A stretch of 64,000 nucleotides of DNA from Paractinoplanes durhamensis. GTDB taxonomy: Bacteria > Actinomycetota > Actinomycetes > Mycobacteriales > Micromonosporaceae. The notes under the pieces were generated by a model that was not told the origin of the DNA, did no database searches, and was given only the letters and a program-made list of their open reading frames with translations. A program made the translations under genes and the position numbers. Positions within the stretch are counted from its first letter, which is position 1. Every line of letters starts with the position of its first letter. Shown here one piece after another: positions 16,785 to 24,588 of the stretch. The stretch covers positions 61,074-125,073 of the forward strand of contig NZ_BOML01000066.1 of the NCBI RefSeq assembly GCF_016862175.1. Direction: 5' to 3'.

Positions 16785-17873
16785 ATGAGAGATCCGCGGC
16801 GGCACGGTCTTTTCAGCATCGGCGGGATGTCGGCGTTCGTCCTCCTCCTGCACGTGGCCGGTTTCGGCCTGTTGTTCCTGGTCATCGTCCCGGCGCATTA
16901 CCAGGTCGGGGCGGCCGGGGTCTACGGCGTCGGGCTCGGGGTCACGGCGTACACCCTGGGCATGCGGCACGCGTTCGACGCCGACCACATCGCCGCCATC
17001 GACAACACCACCCGGAAGTTGATGGGTGGCGAACGCCGCCCGCTGTCGGTCGGGTTCTGGTTCTCGCTCGGCCACTCCAGCGTCGTGTTCGCCCTGTGCC
17101 TGCTGCTCGGCCTGGGGGTGCGGTCGCTGGCCGGCCAGGTCGAGAGCGACTCGTCCCGCCTGCAGCAGGTCACCGGCGTGATCGGGGTCAGCGTCTCCGG
17201 CGTCTTCCTCTACGTCATCGGGATCATCAACCTGGTGCTGCTGGTCGGCATCGGGAAGGTGTTCCGCCGGATGCGCCGGGGCGACTTCGACGAGGCCGAG
17301 CTGGAGCAGCACCTGAACAACCGCGGCTTCCTCAACCGCATCCTGTCCCGGGCCACCGGCGCGGTCACCAAGCCGTGGCAGATGTACCCGATCGGCCTGC
17401 TGTTCGGCCTCGGCTTCGACACCGCCACCGAGATCTCGCTGCTGGTCCTGGCGGGTGGCGCGGCCGCGTTCGCCCTCCCCTGGTACGCCGTGCTCACCCT
17501 GCCGATTCTCTTCGCGGCCGGGATGAGCCTGCTCGACACGATCGACGGCGTCTTCATGAATTACGCGTACGGGTGGGCCTTCGCCAAGCCGGTCCGCAAG
17601 GTCTACTACAACCTCACCATCACCGGGCTGTCGGTGGCGGTGGCCCTGATCATCGGCACCATCGAGCTCGACTCGATCCTCACCGAGAAGCTCGGCATCA
17701 CGTCCGGCCCGCTGGCCGCGATCGGCCGCCTCGACCTCAACTACGTGGGCTTCGTGATCGTCGGCCTGTTCGTGGCGACCTGGGTGGTGGCGCTCCTGGT
17801 GTGGCGGTTCGGCCGCATCGAGGAGAAGTGGAACGCCACCCTGACGCCCGGCCCCGTCACCCGGTCTGGATAA
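16785..17873 (+). CDS. High-affinity nickel/cobalt permease (NiCoT family)
   Basis: 362 aa, about eight membrane helices. The family signature HX4DH is present in LGMRHAFDADHIAAIDN (helix 2), as is LFGLGFDTATEI. It imports Ni2+ and/or Co2+ for urease, hydrogenase, superoxide dismutase or cobamides. ATG 16785 follows a palindrome likely to be a metal operator. Its last 17 bp overlap the end of the convergent SRPBCC gene. Confidence 0.92.
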   Translation: MRDPRRHGLFSIGGMSAFVLLLHVAGFGLLFLVIVPAHYQVGAAGVYGVGLGVTAYTLGMRHAFDADHIAAIDNTTRKLMGGERRPLSVGFWFSLGHSSVVFALCLLLGLGVRSLAGQVESDSSRLQQVTGVIGVSVSGVFLYVIGIINLVLLVGIGKVFRRMRRGDFDEAELEQHLNNRGFLNRILSRATGAVTKPWQMYPIGLLFGLGFDTATEISLLVLAGGAAAFALPWYAVLTLPILFAAGMSLLDTIDGVFMNYAYGWAFAKPVRKVYYNLTITGLSVAVALIIGTIELDSILTEKLGITSGPLAAIGRLDLNYVGFVIVGLFVATWVVALLVWRFGRIEEKWNATLTPGPVTRSG

Positions 17874-18729
17874 GGTCCTCCGGCAGGCCCTCCACCTGCA
17901 CCTCGACCCATCGCATGCGCCAGTCCGCCACCTCGTGGAAGCGGCGCAGCTCGGCCAGGCCGGCGAGCGAGCCCATCCATCCGTCGTACGGCGGCTTGGC
18001 CTTGTCGAATCCGCTGTGGACGAAGGTGAGCCGGGTCTTGCCGTCCGAGTCGTCCAGCTCCCACGACTGGACCATCTCGCCCCAGTCGATCGACATCGAC
18101 CGGCCGGGCTCGATGTCGACGACGTGCGCCGGGTAGCTGTTGGCCTCGAAGCCGCCCATCGCCCAGCGGCCGCCCGGCTCCAGCTCGGCCTCGACCTTGA
18201 TGCCGGCCCATCGGGAGAACTGCTCCGGCTCGCTCAGCGACGCGTAGACCGCGAGCCGGTCGGCGTCGATCAGCAGCTCCTCGTGCATCTCGGGGGTGGT
18301 GAAGTCGCACAGCGCGACCGGTTGCCGCCCCTCGACGTGGTCGGCCAGGTTGGCCAGGGCGAGGGCCCAGTAGGTGTGCATGACGGCGCGGTCACCGGCC
18401 GTCGTCAGCATCTCGGGCCAGCCGATGACCTCGGTCTGGGTGAGCGTGACCAGGGTCGACTCGTTTTCCGCTTCCAGTTCGATCGACACGACCGTGGTGA
18501 CGCCGTCGAGCTCCCACTCGAAGCTCAACGAACTGTCGTCGGCGTACAGCAGGCGCTGGCGCGGCGCCTCGCCGTCCGGGGTGAACCGGCCCCAGAACTC
18601 GTACCGGCCGGGCAGCTCCACCTCCGCTCGCTCGGCCAGCCAGATCTGCAACGCTGCCGGGTCGGTGAGGGCGCGGTGGACCGCGGCCGGCGCGGCGGCG
18701 ATCCGGATGCGCTTCTTCAGGGTGGCCAT
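17857..18729 (-). CDS. Tandem SRPBCC (AHSA1-like) domain protein
   Basis: 290 aa made of two AHSA1-type SRPBCC halves: residues 1-140 (starting LKKRIRIAAAPAAVHRALTDPAAL) and 145-285 (HEELLIDADRLAVYASLSEPEQF). Each half is a helix-grip fold with a hydrophobic pocket; the ligand is unknown. The start overlaps the last base of the upstream ArsR gene, so the pair is co-translated. ArsR-SRPBCC pairs are common in actinobacteria and often respond to solvent-like or lipid stress. Its 3' end overlaps the nickel permease gene by 17 bp. Confidence 0.85.
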   Translation of the reverse strand: MATLKKRIRIAAAPAAVHRALTDPAALQIWLAERAEVELPGRYEFWGRFTPDGEAPRQRLLYADDSSLSFEWELDGVTTVVSIELEAENESTLVTLTQTEVIGWPEMLTTAGDRAVMHTYWALALANLADHVEGRQPVALCDFTTPEMHEELLIDADRLAVYASLSEPEQFSRWAGIKVEAELEPGGRWAMGGFEANSYPAHVVDIEPGRSMSIDWGEMVQSWELDDSDGKTRLTFVHSGFDKAKPPYDGWMGSLAGLAELRRFHEVADWRMRWVEVQVEGLPEDLIQTG

Positions 18730-19313
18730 CAGCCTTCTCCTTCTTCACGTTCTTCGCGGTGGGGATAGCAGGCGACGGCGAGCTTGAACGCATCGCCGTC
18801 GGCGCCGCCGTACTTGGTGAAGAGGTCCTGCAGGGCGGACTTGAGGTCGGCCATGAACTCGGGGCGCTGCTCCGGCCGCACCCGGATCGCGCCGGAGACG
18901 CCGAGCGACGGCAGGTCCGGCTCCCCCGCGCGGGCGTAGTCGTGCAGGACCGCGACGTCGGACTGCACCTCCTCGGCCAGGTCGAGGAGGTAGCCGAGGC
19001 TCGCCTCGTCCCGGCGCTGCGGCAGCCCGATCCGCCCGACGAGCCGCGGCGACAACCAGTAGGCCCGGGCGGCGGCCTGATAGACGCCCTCGTTGATGCC
19101 CCGCACCCGGCGCTCAGCCACCTGGGTGACCAGCCCGTGCTCGGTGAGCCGCTTGACGTGGTAGTAGACGCGCTGCTGCGTCTGGTCGAGCCGGGCGGCC
19201 ACCTCGGTGCAGGAGCGAGGCTCGGCCAGCTGCCGCAGCACTTCGATGCGCTGCGGTTTGAGCAGAGTCTCGGCCTGCTCGACGCGCTCCAGGTAGAGCA
19301 GATCCCTCATCAC
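18729..19313 (-). CDS. ArsR-type helix-turn-helix regulator
   Basis: 194 aa. The N-terminal winged HTH (about 15-85) reads LLKPQRIEVLRQLAEPRSCTEVAA...LDQTQQRVYYHVKRLTEHGLV. A longer C-terminal helical and beta region (about 90-190) could bind a ligand. No metal-binding Cys pair is visible, so a metal sensor is unlikely. The start is GTG 19313 or the adjacent ATG 19310. Its promoter contains a palindrome that overlaps the -35 and spacer, so autorepression is likely. It is co-translated with the SRPBCC gene. Confidence 0.85.
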   Translation of the reverse strand: MMRDLLYLERVEQAETLLKPQRIEVLRQLAEPRSCTEVAARLDQTQQRVYYHVKRLTEHGLVTQVAERRVRGINEGVYQAAARAYWLSPRLVGRIGLPQRRDEASLGYLLDLAEEVQSDVAVLHDYARAGEPDLPSLGVSGAIRVRPEQRPEFMADLKSALQDLFTKYGGADGDAFKLAVACYPHREEREEGEG

Positions 19314-19314
19314 A

Positions 19315-19349
19315 AAAGGAATCCTGGACGTACAAAACTATTTTGTCAA
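19315..19349 (-). promoter_or_regulatory. Sigma-70-type promoter with embedded palindrome for ArsR-SRPBCC
   Basis: On the minus strand TTGACA (19349-19344), a 17-bp spacer and CAGGAT (19326-19321) form a near-consensus promoter. The palindrome ACAAAA-N3-TTTTGT (19332-19346) overlaps the -35 and spacer. Transcription would begin near 19315, almost at the GTG/ATG start, so the mRNA should be leaderless. The promoter overlaps the last codons of the phosphatase gene. Confidence 0.65.
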
Positions 19350-19996
19350 TGAGGTCGGCGCAGCCGGTTCCGGACCGCATCGATGGCCTTGGGCGGGACG
19401 CCGATCTGGTGCAGGTAGGGCTCGGGGCCGCCGTAGAGCACGTCGACGTGGGCCAGGGTGCGGGCCATCGCGGCCGGCGAGGTGTCCGGGCTGCGGCCGT
19501 AGTCGGCGATGATCGCCTCCTCGGTCACGCCGGCCACCGCCAGGGCCAGGGCGACCAGGCCGCCGGTGCGGTCGCGGCCGCCGTGGCAGTGGATCAGGAC
19601 GCCGCCCGGCGGTGCGGTGGCCAGGGCGCAGAACGCGCGGGCGATGCGGTCGCCGTTGTGGTCGAGCATCGGGCCGTACGTGTCGTGCGGCGGGTCGTAC
19701 GAAAGCTCGTCCTCCAGCAGCGGCACGTGCATGTAGGCCGGGTCGCCGGCGAACGGGCTCGGATGCCGTTCGCACTCCCACGGCCAGCGCAGGTCCAGGA
19801 TGCGGGTGATGCCGGCGGCGCGGATCGCGGTGACGCCGGCCGGGGTCAGCCGGAAGAGGCCGTCGGCGCGGAAGAGAACACCCGACCGGGTGACCGCACC
19901 GTCCACCGTGGGGAGTCCGCCGAGGTCGCGAGCGTTGCGGCAGGCGGGCCAGTCGAGCCCGGTCTTGTCGGGACGCCCGGTTTTGTCGGGACGCAT
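19346..19996 (-). CDS. Tyrosine-protein phosphatase
   Basis: 216 aa, cytoplasmic. It has the N-terminal substrate-side motif NARDLGG (21-27) and the P-loop HCHGGRDRTG with Cys137 and Arg143 (CX5R), both hallmarks of the PtpB/Wzb-independent dual-specificity-like family in actinobacteria. It would dephosphorylate phosphotyrosine or phosphoinositide-like substrates. The first 13 residues contain a 6-residue duplication (RPDKTG twice) from an 18-bp DNA repeat. No linked tyrosine kinase is seen. Confidence 0.9.
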   Translation of the reverse strand: MRPDKTGRPDKTGLDWPACRNARDLGGLPTVDGAVTRSGVLFRADGLFRLTPAGVTAIRAAGITRILDLRWPWECERHPSPFAGDPAYMHVPLLEDELSYDPPHDTYGPMLDHNGDRIARAFCALATAPPGGVLIHCHGGRDRTGGLVALALAVAGVTEEAIIADYGRSPDTSPAAMARTLAHVDVLYGGPEPYLHQIGVPPKAIDAVRNRLRRPH

Positions 19997-20061
19997 AGGG
20001 CCACCCGCCTTCCGACTCCACTGGCCACCAGCCTACCCAACGAGTGACCCCTACTTGCTAA

Positions 20062-20076
20062 TGGGAATCATTTCCA
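20062..20076. promoter_or_regulatory. Candidate Zur box
   Basis: TGGGAATCATTTCCA, read on the minus strand as TGGAAATGATTCCCA, agrees at 12 of 15 positions with the actinobacterial Zur consensus TGAAAATGATTTTCA. It ends 47 bp before the start of the SCO5389-type gene. Confidence 0.45.
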
Positions 20077-20123
20077 ACAAGATGGAGCAGCCCGGTTAAC
20101 TGACCGATTTGAGAGGAACCACC

Positions 20124-20516
20124 ATGTCGCTCAACGTCTCCCCCGACCTGCTGTCCATCGCCGAGCGCGGCGACGTCTCCGACGCCGAGTTCGTGGCCTG
20201 CGTGCGCGAATCCCTGCCGTACGCATGGGAGGTCGTCAGCAGGGTGATGACCGATCTGCGGACGACCGGCGGCGACTTCGCCGACCACGAGGTGCCCCCA
20301 CCGAGCGACACCGAGCGCGGGCAACTGCTGCGCGCCCTGGCCAGCGACGCGATCCGGGGCGGCCTCGAGCGCCACTTCGGCGCGAAGCTCGCCTTCCAGA
20401 ACTGCCACCGGGTGGCGGCCTTCTCCTTCGACGCCGTCGGCAGCGAGCGCCACCAGGCGTTCGTGTCCCCGCGCGGCCAGCTCCTCAACCAGTCCCCGGA
20501 GCTGCGCAACTGCTGA
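20124..20516 (+). CDS. SCO5389 family protein
   Basis: 130 aa soluble protein. The N-terminus MSLNVSPDLLSIAERGDVSD and the late motifs RGQLLRALASDAIRGGLERHF and LAFQNCHRVAAF (quoted in part) are typical of the SCO5389 family, which is conserved across actinobacteria and uncharacterised. GAGAGGAA precedes ATG 20124. A Zur-like box lies just upstream, which would be consistent with zinc control. A single conserved Cys and His occur in QNCHR. Confidence 0.75.
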   Translation: MSLNVSPDLLSIAERGDVSDAEFVACVRESLPYAWEVVSRVMTDLRTTGGDFADHEVPPPSDTERGQLLRALASDAIRGGLERHFGAKLAFQNCHRVAAFSFDAVGSERHQAFVSPRGQLLNQSPELRNC

Positions 20517-20517
20517 C

Positions 20518-20547
20518 CTGACGAGGGCCCGGGCAGTCGCTCGTCAG
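20518..20547. terminator. Hairpin between convergent genes
   Basis: CTGACGAG (20518-20525) pairs with CTCGTCAG (20540-20547) around a 14-nt GC-rich loop. It begins just after the SCO5389-type stop and overlaps the stop of the convergent TPR gene, so it can serve both. Confidence 0.45.
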
Positions 20548-21686
20548 CGCGGCTCGCCCGGGCCCGGGGTGTCCGACCAGGCCTCGCGCAGGTCCTTCTT
20601 GGTGGTTCGCCACCAGTCGCGGAACTCACCGCCCAGGTCGCGGAACGCCTGCCGGTAGCCGGGGTCGTCGAAGCCGGCCGACAGCAGCTCCAGCCAGCTC
20701 AGCACCCACATCACCGGCGCCATCAGCAGGGCGAGCAGCACCCACGCCCACCATCCGGTGACGGCGTGCGCCACCAGGAGGATCACCGCGAGCGCGACCG
20801 CCGCGAGACCGCCGATGTTGGCCCGGCGCATCAGCGGGGGCAGCAGCGGCAGGCACCGCCACGGCAGCCGCCCGGCCGGCACCAGCACCCGGGCGGTGAA
20901 CCCGGCCAGCACCGCGGCGAGCACGGCCGACAGGACCCGGGCGAACAGCGCCGCGTGCGCCCACCAGTGCCCGGCGACCAGCAACAGGCACACCAGCACG
21001 GCGCCGACGGCCAGGCCGCGGCGCAGTCCACTGAGCACGCCACGGATCGGCCACGTCATCGAGATCAGGTCGGGGCGGGCCGGATTGTCGCGGGCCACGT
21101 CCCGCAGGCCGCGCATCGATCGGCGGACCTGCAGCCGCTCGGCGTCGAGCATGGCGATCAGCCACCGCCCGTACGCGTTCTCCGGGTCGATCGCCAGGGC
21201 GGCGCGCGCGGCCGCCGTGGCCGCCTCCCGGTGGCCGGCGTCGCGTTCCACGTCGGCCACCGTGAGCAGCGCCTCGACCGAGCGCGGCGCCATCGACAGG
21301 CCGTGCGCGGCGACCCGGCGAGCCTGCTCGTGGTCGCGGGCCGAAGCGAGCGCCCGGGCCAGCACCAGGTGCCCCGACGGGTCCATCGGCGCGAGCCGGA
21401 CCGCCTCGGTGGCCGCCTCGACCGCCTCCCGCGAACGGATCAGCAGGATCAGGCTCTCCGCCCGCTCGGCGTGCGCGTCCGCCGACTGCGGGTCCGCCTC
21501 GATCGCCGCGGACACGGTGGCGAGCGCCGAAGCGTACTCCCGGCGCAGGCGCAACACCGACGCCAGCAGGGTGAGCAGCGGCCCGTCGTGCGGCGCGGCC
21601 GCCAGCCCGTGCCGAGCGGTGCGCTCGGCCTCCTCATACCGCCCGACCTGGGCCAGACGCTGCGCCTGCGCGTAGAAGTCGGTCAA
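20544..21686 (-). CDS. Tetratricopeptide repeat membrane protein
   Basis: 380 aa. Residues 1-190 form about five TPR units (for example YEEAERTARHGLAAAPHDG and HREAATAAARAALAIDPEN, in part). Residues 215-345 hold about four membrane helices, and the last 35 residues are polar. TPRs would face the cytoplasm and bind a partner. The start is TTG 21686, overlapping the stop of the AAA+ gene as TTGA, so translation is coupled and the two proteins probably work in one complex. Function unknown. Confidence 0.8.
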   Translation of the reverse strand: MTDFYAQAQRLAQVGRYEEAERTARHGLAAAPHDGPLLTLLASVLRLRREYASALATVSAAIEADPQSADAHAERAESLILLIRSREAVEAATEAVRLAPMDPSGHLVLARALASARDHEQARRVAAHGLSMAPRSVEALLTVADVERDAGHREAATAAARAALAIDPENAYGRWLIAMLDAERLQVRRSMRGLRDVARDNPARPDLISMTWPIRGVLSGLRRGLAVGAVLVCLLLVAGHWWAHAALFARVLSAVLAAVLAGFTARVLVPAGRLPWRCLPLLPPLMRRANIGGLAAVALAVILLVAHAVTGWWAWVLLALLMAPVMWVLSWLELLSAGFDDPGYRQAFRDLGGEFRDWWRTTKKDLREAWSDTPGPGEPR

Positions 21687-22894
21687 GAGCGCTTGCGCTT
21701 CTTGAGGTACGCCGCGAGGTCGTCATATTCCCCCGACTCGTTCGCGAACATCGCCACGTTGCGCGCCGTGGCGAACCACGCGTCGGTGGACGGCCGGACC
21801 TCGCGGGCGGCCGCCACCATGTCCTGCTGGGAGATCATCCGGATCTCGCCGGTGGCGATCGAGTCGCGCATGGCGAACTCGGCGGCCGTCTCGCAGACGT
21901 GCGCGAGGTCGGCGCCGGAGAAGTGCTCGGTCGCCTCGGCGACCTTCCCGAGGTCGACGCCGGCGACCGGGCGGTCCCGCAGGTGATATTCCAGGATCGC
22001 GGCCCGGGCCGGCTTGTCCGGCGGCAGGACCAGCAGGGTGCGGTCGAGCCGGCCAGGCCGGCGCAGGGCCGAGTCGATGTCCCACGGCGCGTTCGTCGCG
22101 GCCAGCACGAAGACGCCGTCGTTGTTGCCGTCGACCCCGTCGAGCTCGGTCAGCAGTTGGTTGACCACCGTCCGCATCGACGACGAATTCAGCTGGCTGC
22201 GCTTGTGGCCGAGCGCGTCGATCTCGTCGAGGAACAGCACGCAGGGCGCATGGCCGCGGGCCGAGTCGAACAGGTCGTGCAGGTTGCGCTCGGAGCTGCC
22301 CACCCACATGGCGAGCACGTCGGTGATCGACAGCGAGATGAACGCCGCCCCCATCTCCCCGGCCACCGCCCGGGCCAGGAACGTCTTGCCGCAGCCGGGC
22401 GGCCCGTAGAGCAGCAGGCCGCCCCGCAGGCTCTTGCCGAACAGGCTGCGGAGCTTCGGGTTCTTCAGCGGCCCGAGGAACGACACCTCGAGCCGCTTCT
22501 TCACCTCCTGCATGCCACCGACGTCGGCCAGCGTGATCGTCGAGGTCTCCACGTCGAACGTGCGGTCGGCATGCCCCTGCACGGCATCGGGATCATCGGC
22601 GGCCTTGGCGAACCGCGGCGGCACGATGTCACCGAGATCCTGCTCCATCGCCGCCCAGTCGACGGTCTCGTCCTCCTTCGGCGGCTCGGCCACCGGATTG
22701 AGCGCCGACGTCATCAACCGCTGGGCGGTCGCGTTGGCCGGGTCACGGGCCAGGACCTGGGCGGCGTGCCCGATCGCCTCCGGCCCGCGGCCCGCACCCA
22801 CCAGCAGCTCGGCGAGGTGCAGGCGCAGCGGCAGATCGTCGGGCCGGGCCTCGACGGCGGCGACCAGACTGTCGATCAGGGGCGAGTCGCTCAT
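21683..22894 (-). CDS. AAA+ ATPase with N-terminal TPR
   Basis: 403 aa. Residues 1-65 resemble one or two TPR units. The AAA+ core has Walker A GPPGCGKT (164-171), Walker B LFLDEIDA (DE at 223-224), a pore-type MWVG aromatic loop (196-199) and a sensor/arginine-finger segment RRPGRLD. Sequence order resembles Cdc48/FtsH-class unfoldases, but no protease domain is fused. The pore loop suggests threading of a substrate. The only partner in sight is the coupled TPR membrane protein, which may recruit it to the membrane. Confidence 0.88.
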   Translation of the reverse strand: MSDSPLIDSLVAAVEARPDDLPLRLHLAELLVGAGRGPEAIGHAAQVLARDPANATAQRLMTSALNPVAEPPKEDETVDWAAMEQDLGDIVPPRFAKAADDPDAVQGHADRTFDVETSTITLADVGGMQEVKKRLEVSFLGPLKNPKLRSLFGKSLRGGLLLYGPPGCGKTFLARAVAGEMGAAFISLSITDVLAMWVGSSERNLHDLFDSARGHAPCVLFLDEIDALGHKRSQLNSSSMRTVVNQLLTELDGVDGNNDGVFVLAATNAPWDIDSALRRPGRLDRTLLVLPPDKPARAAILEYHLRDRPVAGVDLGKVAEATEHFSGADLAHVCETAAEFAMRDSIATGEIRMISQQDMVAAAREVRPSTDAWFATARNVAMFANESGEYDDLAAYLKKRKRS

Positions 22895-22938
22895 GACACC
22901 GAATTATGCCCGCACCCCCTGACAGGTTTCCGGCGCCG

Positions 22939-24009
22939 TCAGAGCCCCGCGAAGAAGGCGACGACATCGGCGGCGAGCAGTTCGGGAACCTCCAGCGCGG
23001 CGAAATGCCCGCCACGCGAAAATTCAGACCATTGGCGTACGTCGTGACGCTGCTCCACGAGCGGCCGAATCGACTGAACCAGGTCCGCCGGCAGCACCGC
23101 GACGGCAAGGGGAGCCGGGCACGGGATCGGGCCGGCGCCCAGCCCACTCTCCTTGATCAGCCGAGATGAGGAGGCGGCCGTGCGGGTCAGCCAGTAGTGC
23201 ATGACATCGTCGAGGATCGTCTCGTCCGGGATCGCGTGCGCCGGGTCGGCCCACGTGGTGAACTTCTCGGCCAGGAACGCGAGCTGGCCGACGGGCGAGT
23301 CGGTCAAGGCGTACGCCAGGGTCTGCGGTGTCTTGGAAAACAGGATCTGATGCGGGTGCCGGTTGGCCGCCAGGGCGCGCGTCTTCTCCAGGCGGGCCTG
23401 GTCGATGGGGCTGAGCGGGCCGTCGTAGGGACCGCCGGACGGCAGGTAATTCACGTGTACGCCCACGACGCGCTCGGGAGCGTGGGCGGCCAGCAGGCGC
23501 GAGATGCCGGAGCCCCAGTCGCCGCCCTGGGCGCCGTAGCGGTCGTAACCCAGATCGGCCATCAGCGTCGCCCAAGCTTGCGCCACCCGCTGCTGGCCCC
23601 AGCCGCGGGAGCGGGTCGGCCCGGAGAAGCTGAAGCCCGGGATAGCCGGGACGACCACCTGGAAGTGCGGCGTGAGCAGCGGAATCAGGTCAAGAAACTC
23701 AACCGGCGAACCCGGCCAGCCGTGCGTGAGGATCAGCGGCAACGCATCGGGGTTCGCCGAACGGACGTGGACGAACCAGACGTTCTCCCCGTCGATCGTC
23801 GTCGTGAACTGCGGAAAGGCGTTGAGCCGGCGCTCGTGCCGCCGCCAGTCGTACTTCTCCCAGGCGGCGGCAAGGTGCTGGACCCGGTCGAGGGGAATGC
23901 CGTAGTCCCAGCCGGAGCCGGGCAGTTCGTCGGGCCAGCGGGTGCGGGAAAGCCGGACCCGCAGGTCGTCAAGGTCAGCTTCGGGAACGTGGACCGCAGA
24001 TTCGTTCAT
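22939..24009 (-). CDS. Epoxide hydrolase
   Basis: 356 aa alpha/beta hydrolase with an N-terminal EHN domain (about 5-110). Motifs: HGWPGS oxyanion loop (96-101), nucleophile Asp164 in QGGDWGS, and the catalytic His in SRGGHFAALE near the C-terminus. It converts epoxides to diols in the cytoplasm. ATG 24009 starts MNESAVHVP; the much longer open frame upstream reads through the repeat array and antisense of two other genes and is not real. It is divergent from a MarR gene, with a 15-bp iteron array between them. Confidence 0.9.
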   Translation of the reverse strand: MNESAVHVPEADLDDLRVRLSRTRWPDELPGSGWDYGIPLDRVQHLAAAWEKYDWRRHERRLNAFPQFTTTIDGENVWFVHVRSANPDALPLILTHGWPGSPVEFLDLIPLLTPHFQVVVPAIPGFSFSGPTRSRGWGQQRVAQAWATLMADLGYDRYGAQGGDWGSGISRLLAAHAPERVVGVHVNYLPSGGPYDGPLSPIDQARLEKTRALAANRHPHQILFSKTPQTLAYALTDSPVGQLAFLAEKFTTWADPAHAIPDETILDDVMHYWLTRTAASSSRLIKESGLGAGPIPCPAPLAVAVLPADLVQSIRPLVEQRHDVRQWSEFSRGGHFAALEVPELLAADVVAFFAGL

Positions 24010-24015
24010 GCCCCG

Positions 24016-24100
24016 AACGTTAGTCGCACTAACGTTAGTTCGTCTAACGTTGTGGCAACTAACGTTCGTCACACCAACAAACGTTAGGCAGGCGAACGTC
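24016..24100. repeat. Six AACGTT iterons in the epoxide hydrolase/marR promoter
   Basis: AACGTT begins at 24016, 24031, 24046, 24061 and 24080, and AACGTC at 24095. The first four are spaced exactly 15 bp and the last two also 15 bp, with a 19-bp step between the sets. Bases between the hexamers vary, so the hexamer is what is conserved. AACGTT is self-complementary. The array fills the space between the divergent genes and is probably a multi-site operator for the MarR protein. Confidence 0.7.
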
Positions 24101-24126
24101 AGGGCGGCTACTGCTAGGTTTTTCGG

Positions 24127-24567
24127 GTGGAGCAACTGCCCAGCTGGCTTCTTACTCAGACTGCTGCCTTTGCCGGGCGCCTGGTCAGTGAAGGGTTTGC
24201 GTCGACCGGTGGGCGCGGCTACCACTACCGCGTGCTCACCTCGCTTCATGTTGACGGGCCCACCAGCCAGGCCGGCCTCGGGCGCCGGACCGGGATCTTT
24301 CCGAGTGACATGGTGGCGACGCTCAACGAGCTTCAAGCGCTCGGCTTTACGATGCGGAGCGTCGACAAGTCCGACAAAAGGCGCTATCTGATCTCGATCA
24401 CGCCCGCGGGGGTCGAGCGGGCCGAGGAGCTCTCGGCGGCGGCGGAAAAGATTCAGGATGCGCTGCTTGCGCCGCTTGATGATGATGAGCGGCATCAACT
24501 CACCGCTCTGCTGGGCAAGCTCTACGCGCATCACAGGCAAGGGTTTCCTCCGTTGCCCATGACCTAG
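24127..24567 (+). CDS. MarR family regulator
   Basis: 146 aa winged-helix protein. The DNA-binding region (about 45-105) has SQAGLGRRTGIFPSDMV...LNELQALGF and a DKRRYLISITPAG wing, flanked by dimerisation helices. The start is GTG 24127. It is divergent from the epoxide hydrolase gene and next to the AACGTT array, so it probably controls both itself and the hydrolase in response to a small hydrophobic ligand. Confidence 0.88.
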   Translation: MEQLPSWLLTQTAAFAGRLVSEGFASTGGRGYHYRVLTSLHVDGPTSQAGLGRRTGIFPSDMVATLNELQALGFTMRSVDKSDKRRYLISITPAGVERAEELSAAAEKIQDALLAPLDDDERHQLTALLGKLYAHHRQGFPPLPMT

Positions 24568-24588
24568 AGAGACATTCAAGCTCGTCAA

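Noticed and set aside
24016..24100. Remnant of a pentapeptide-repeat gene (15-bp period)
   Set aside because: Only AACGTT is conserved between units, there are just six units with a 19-bp break, and the location between divergent starts fits operators better.
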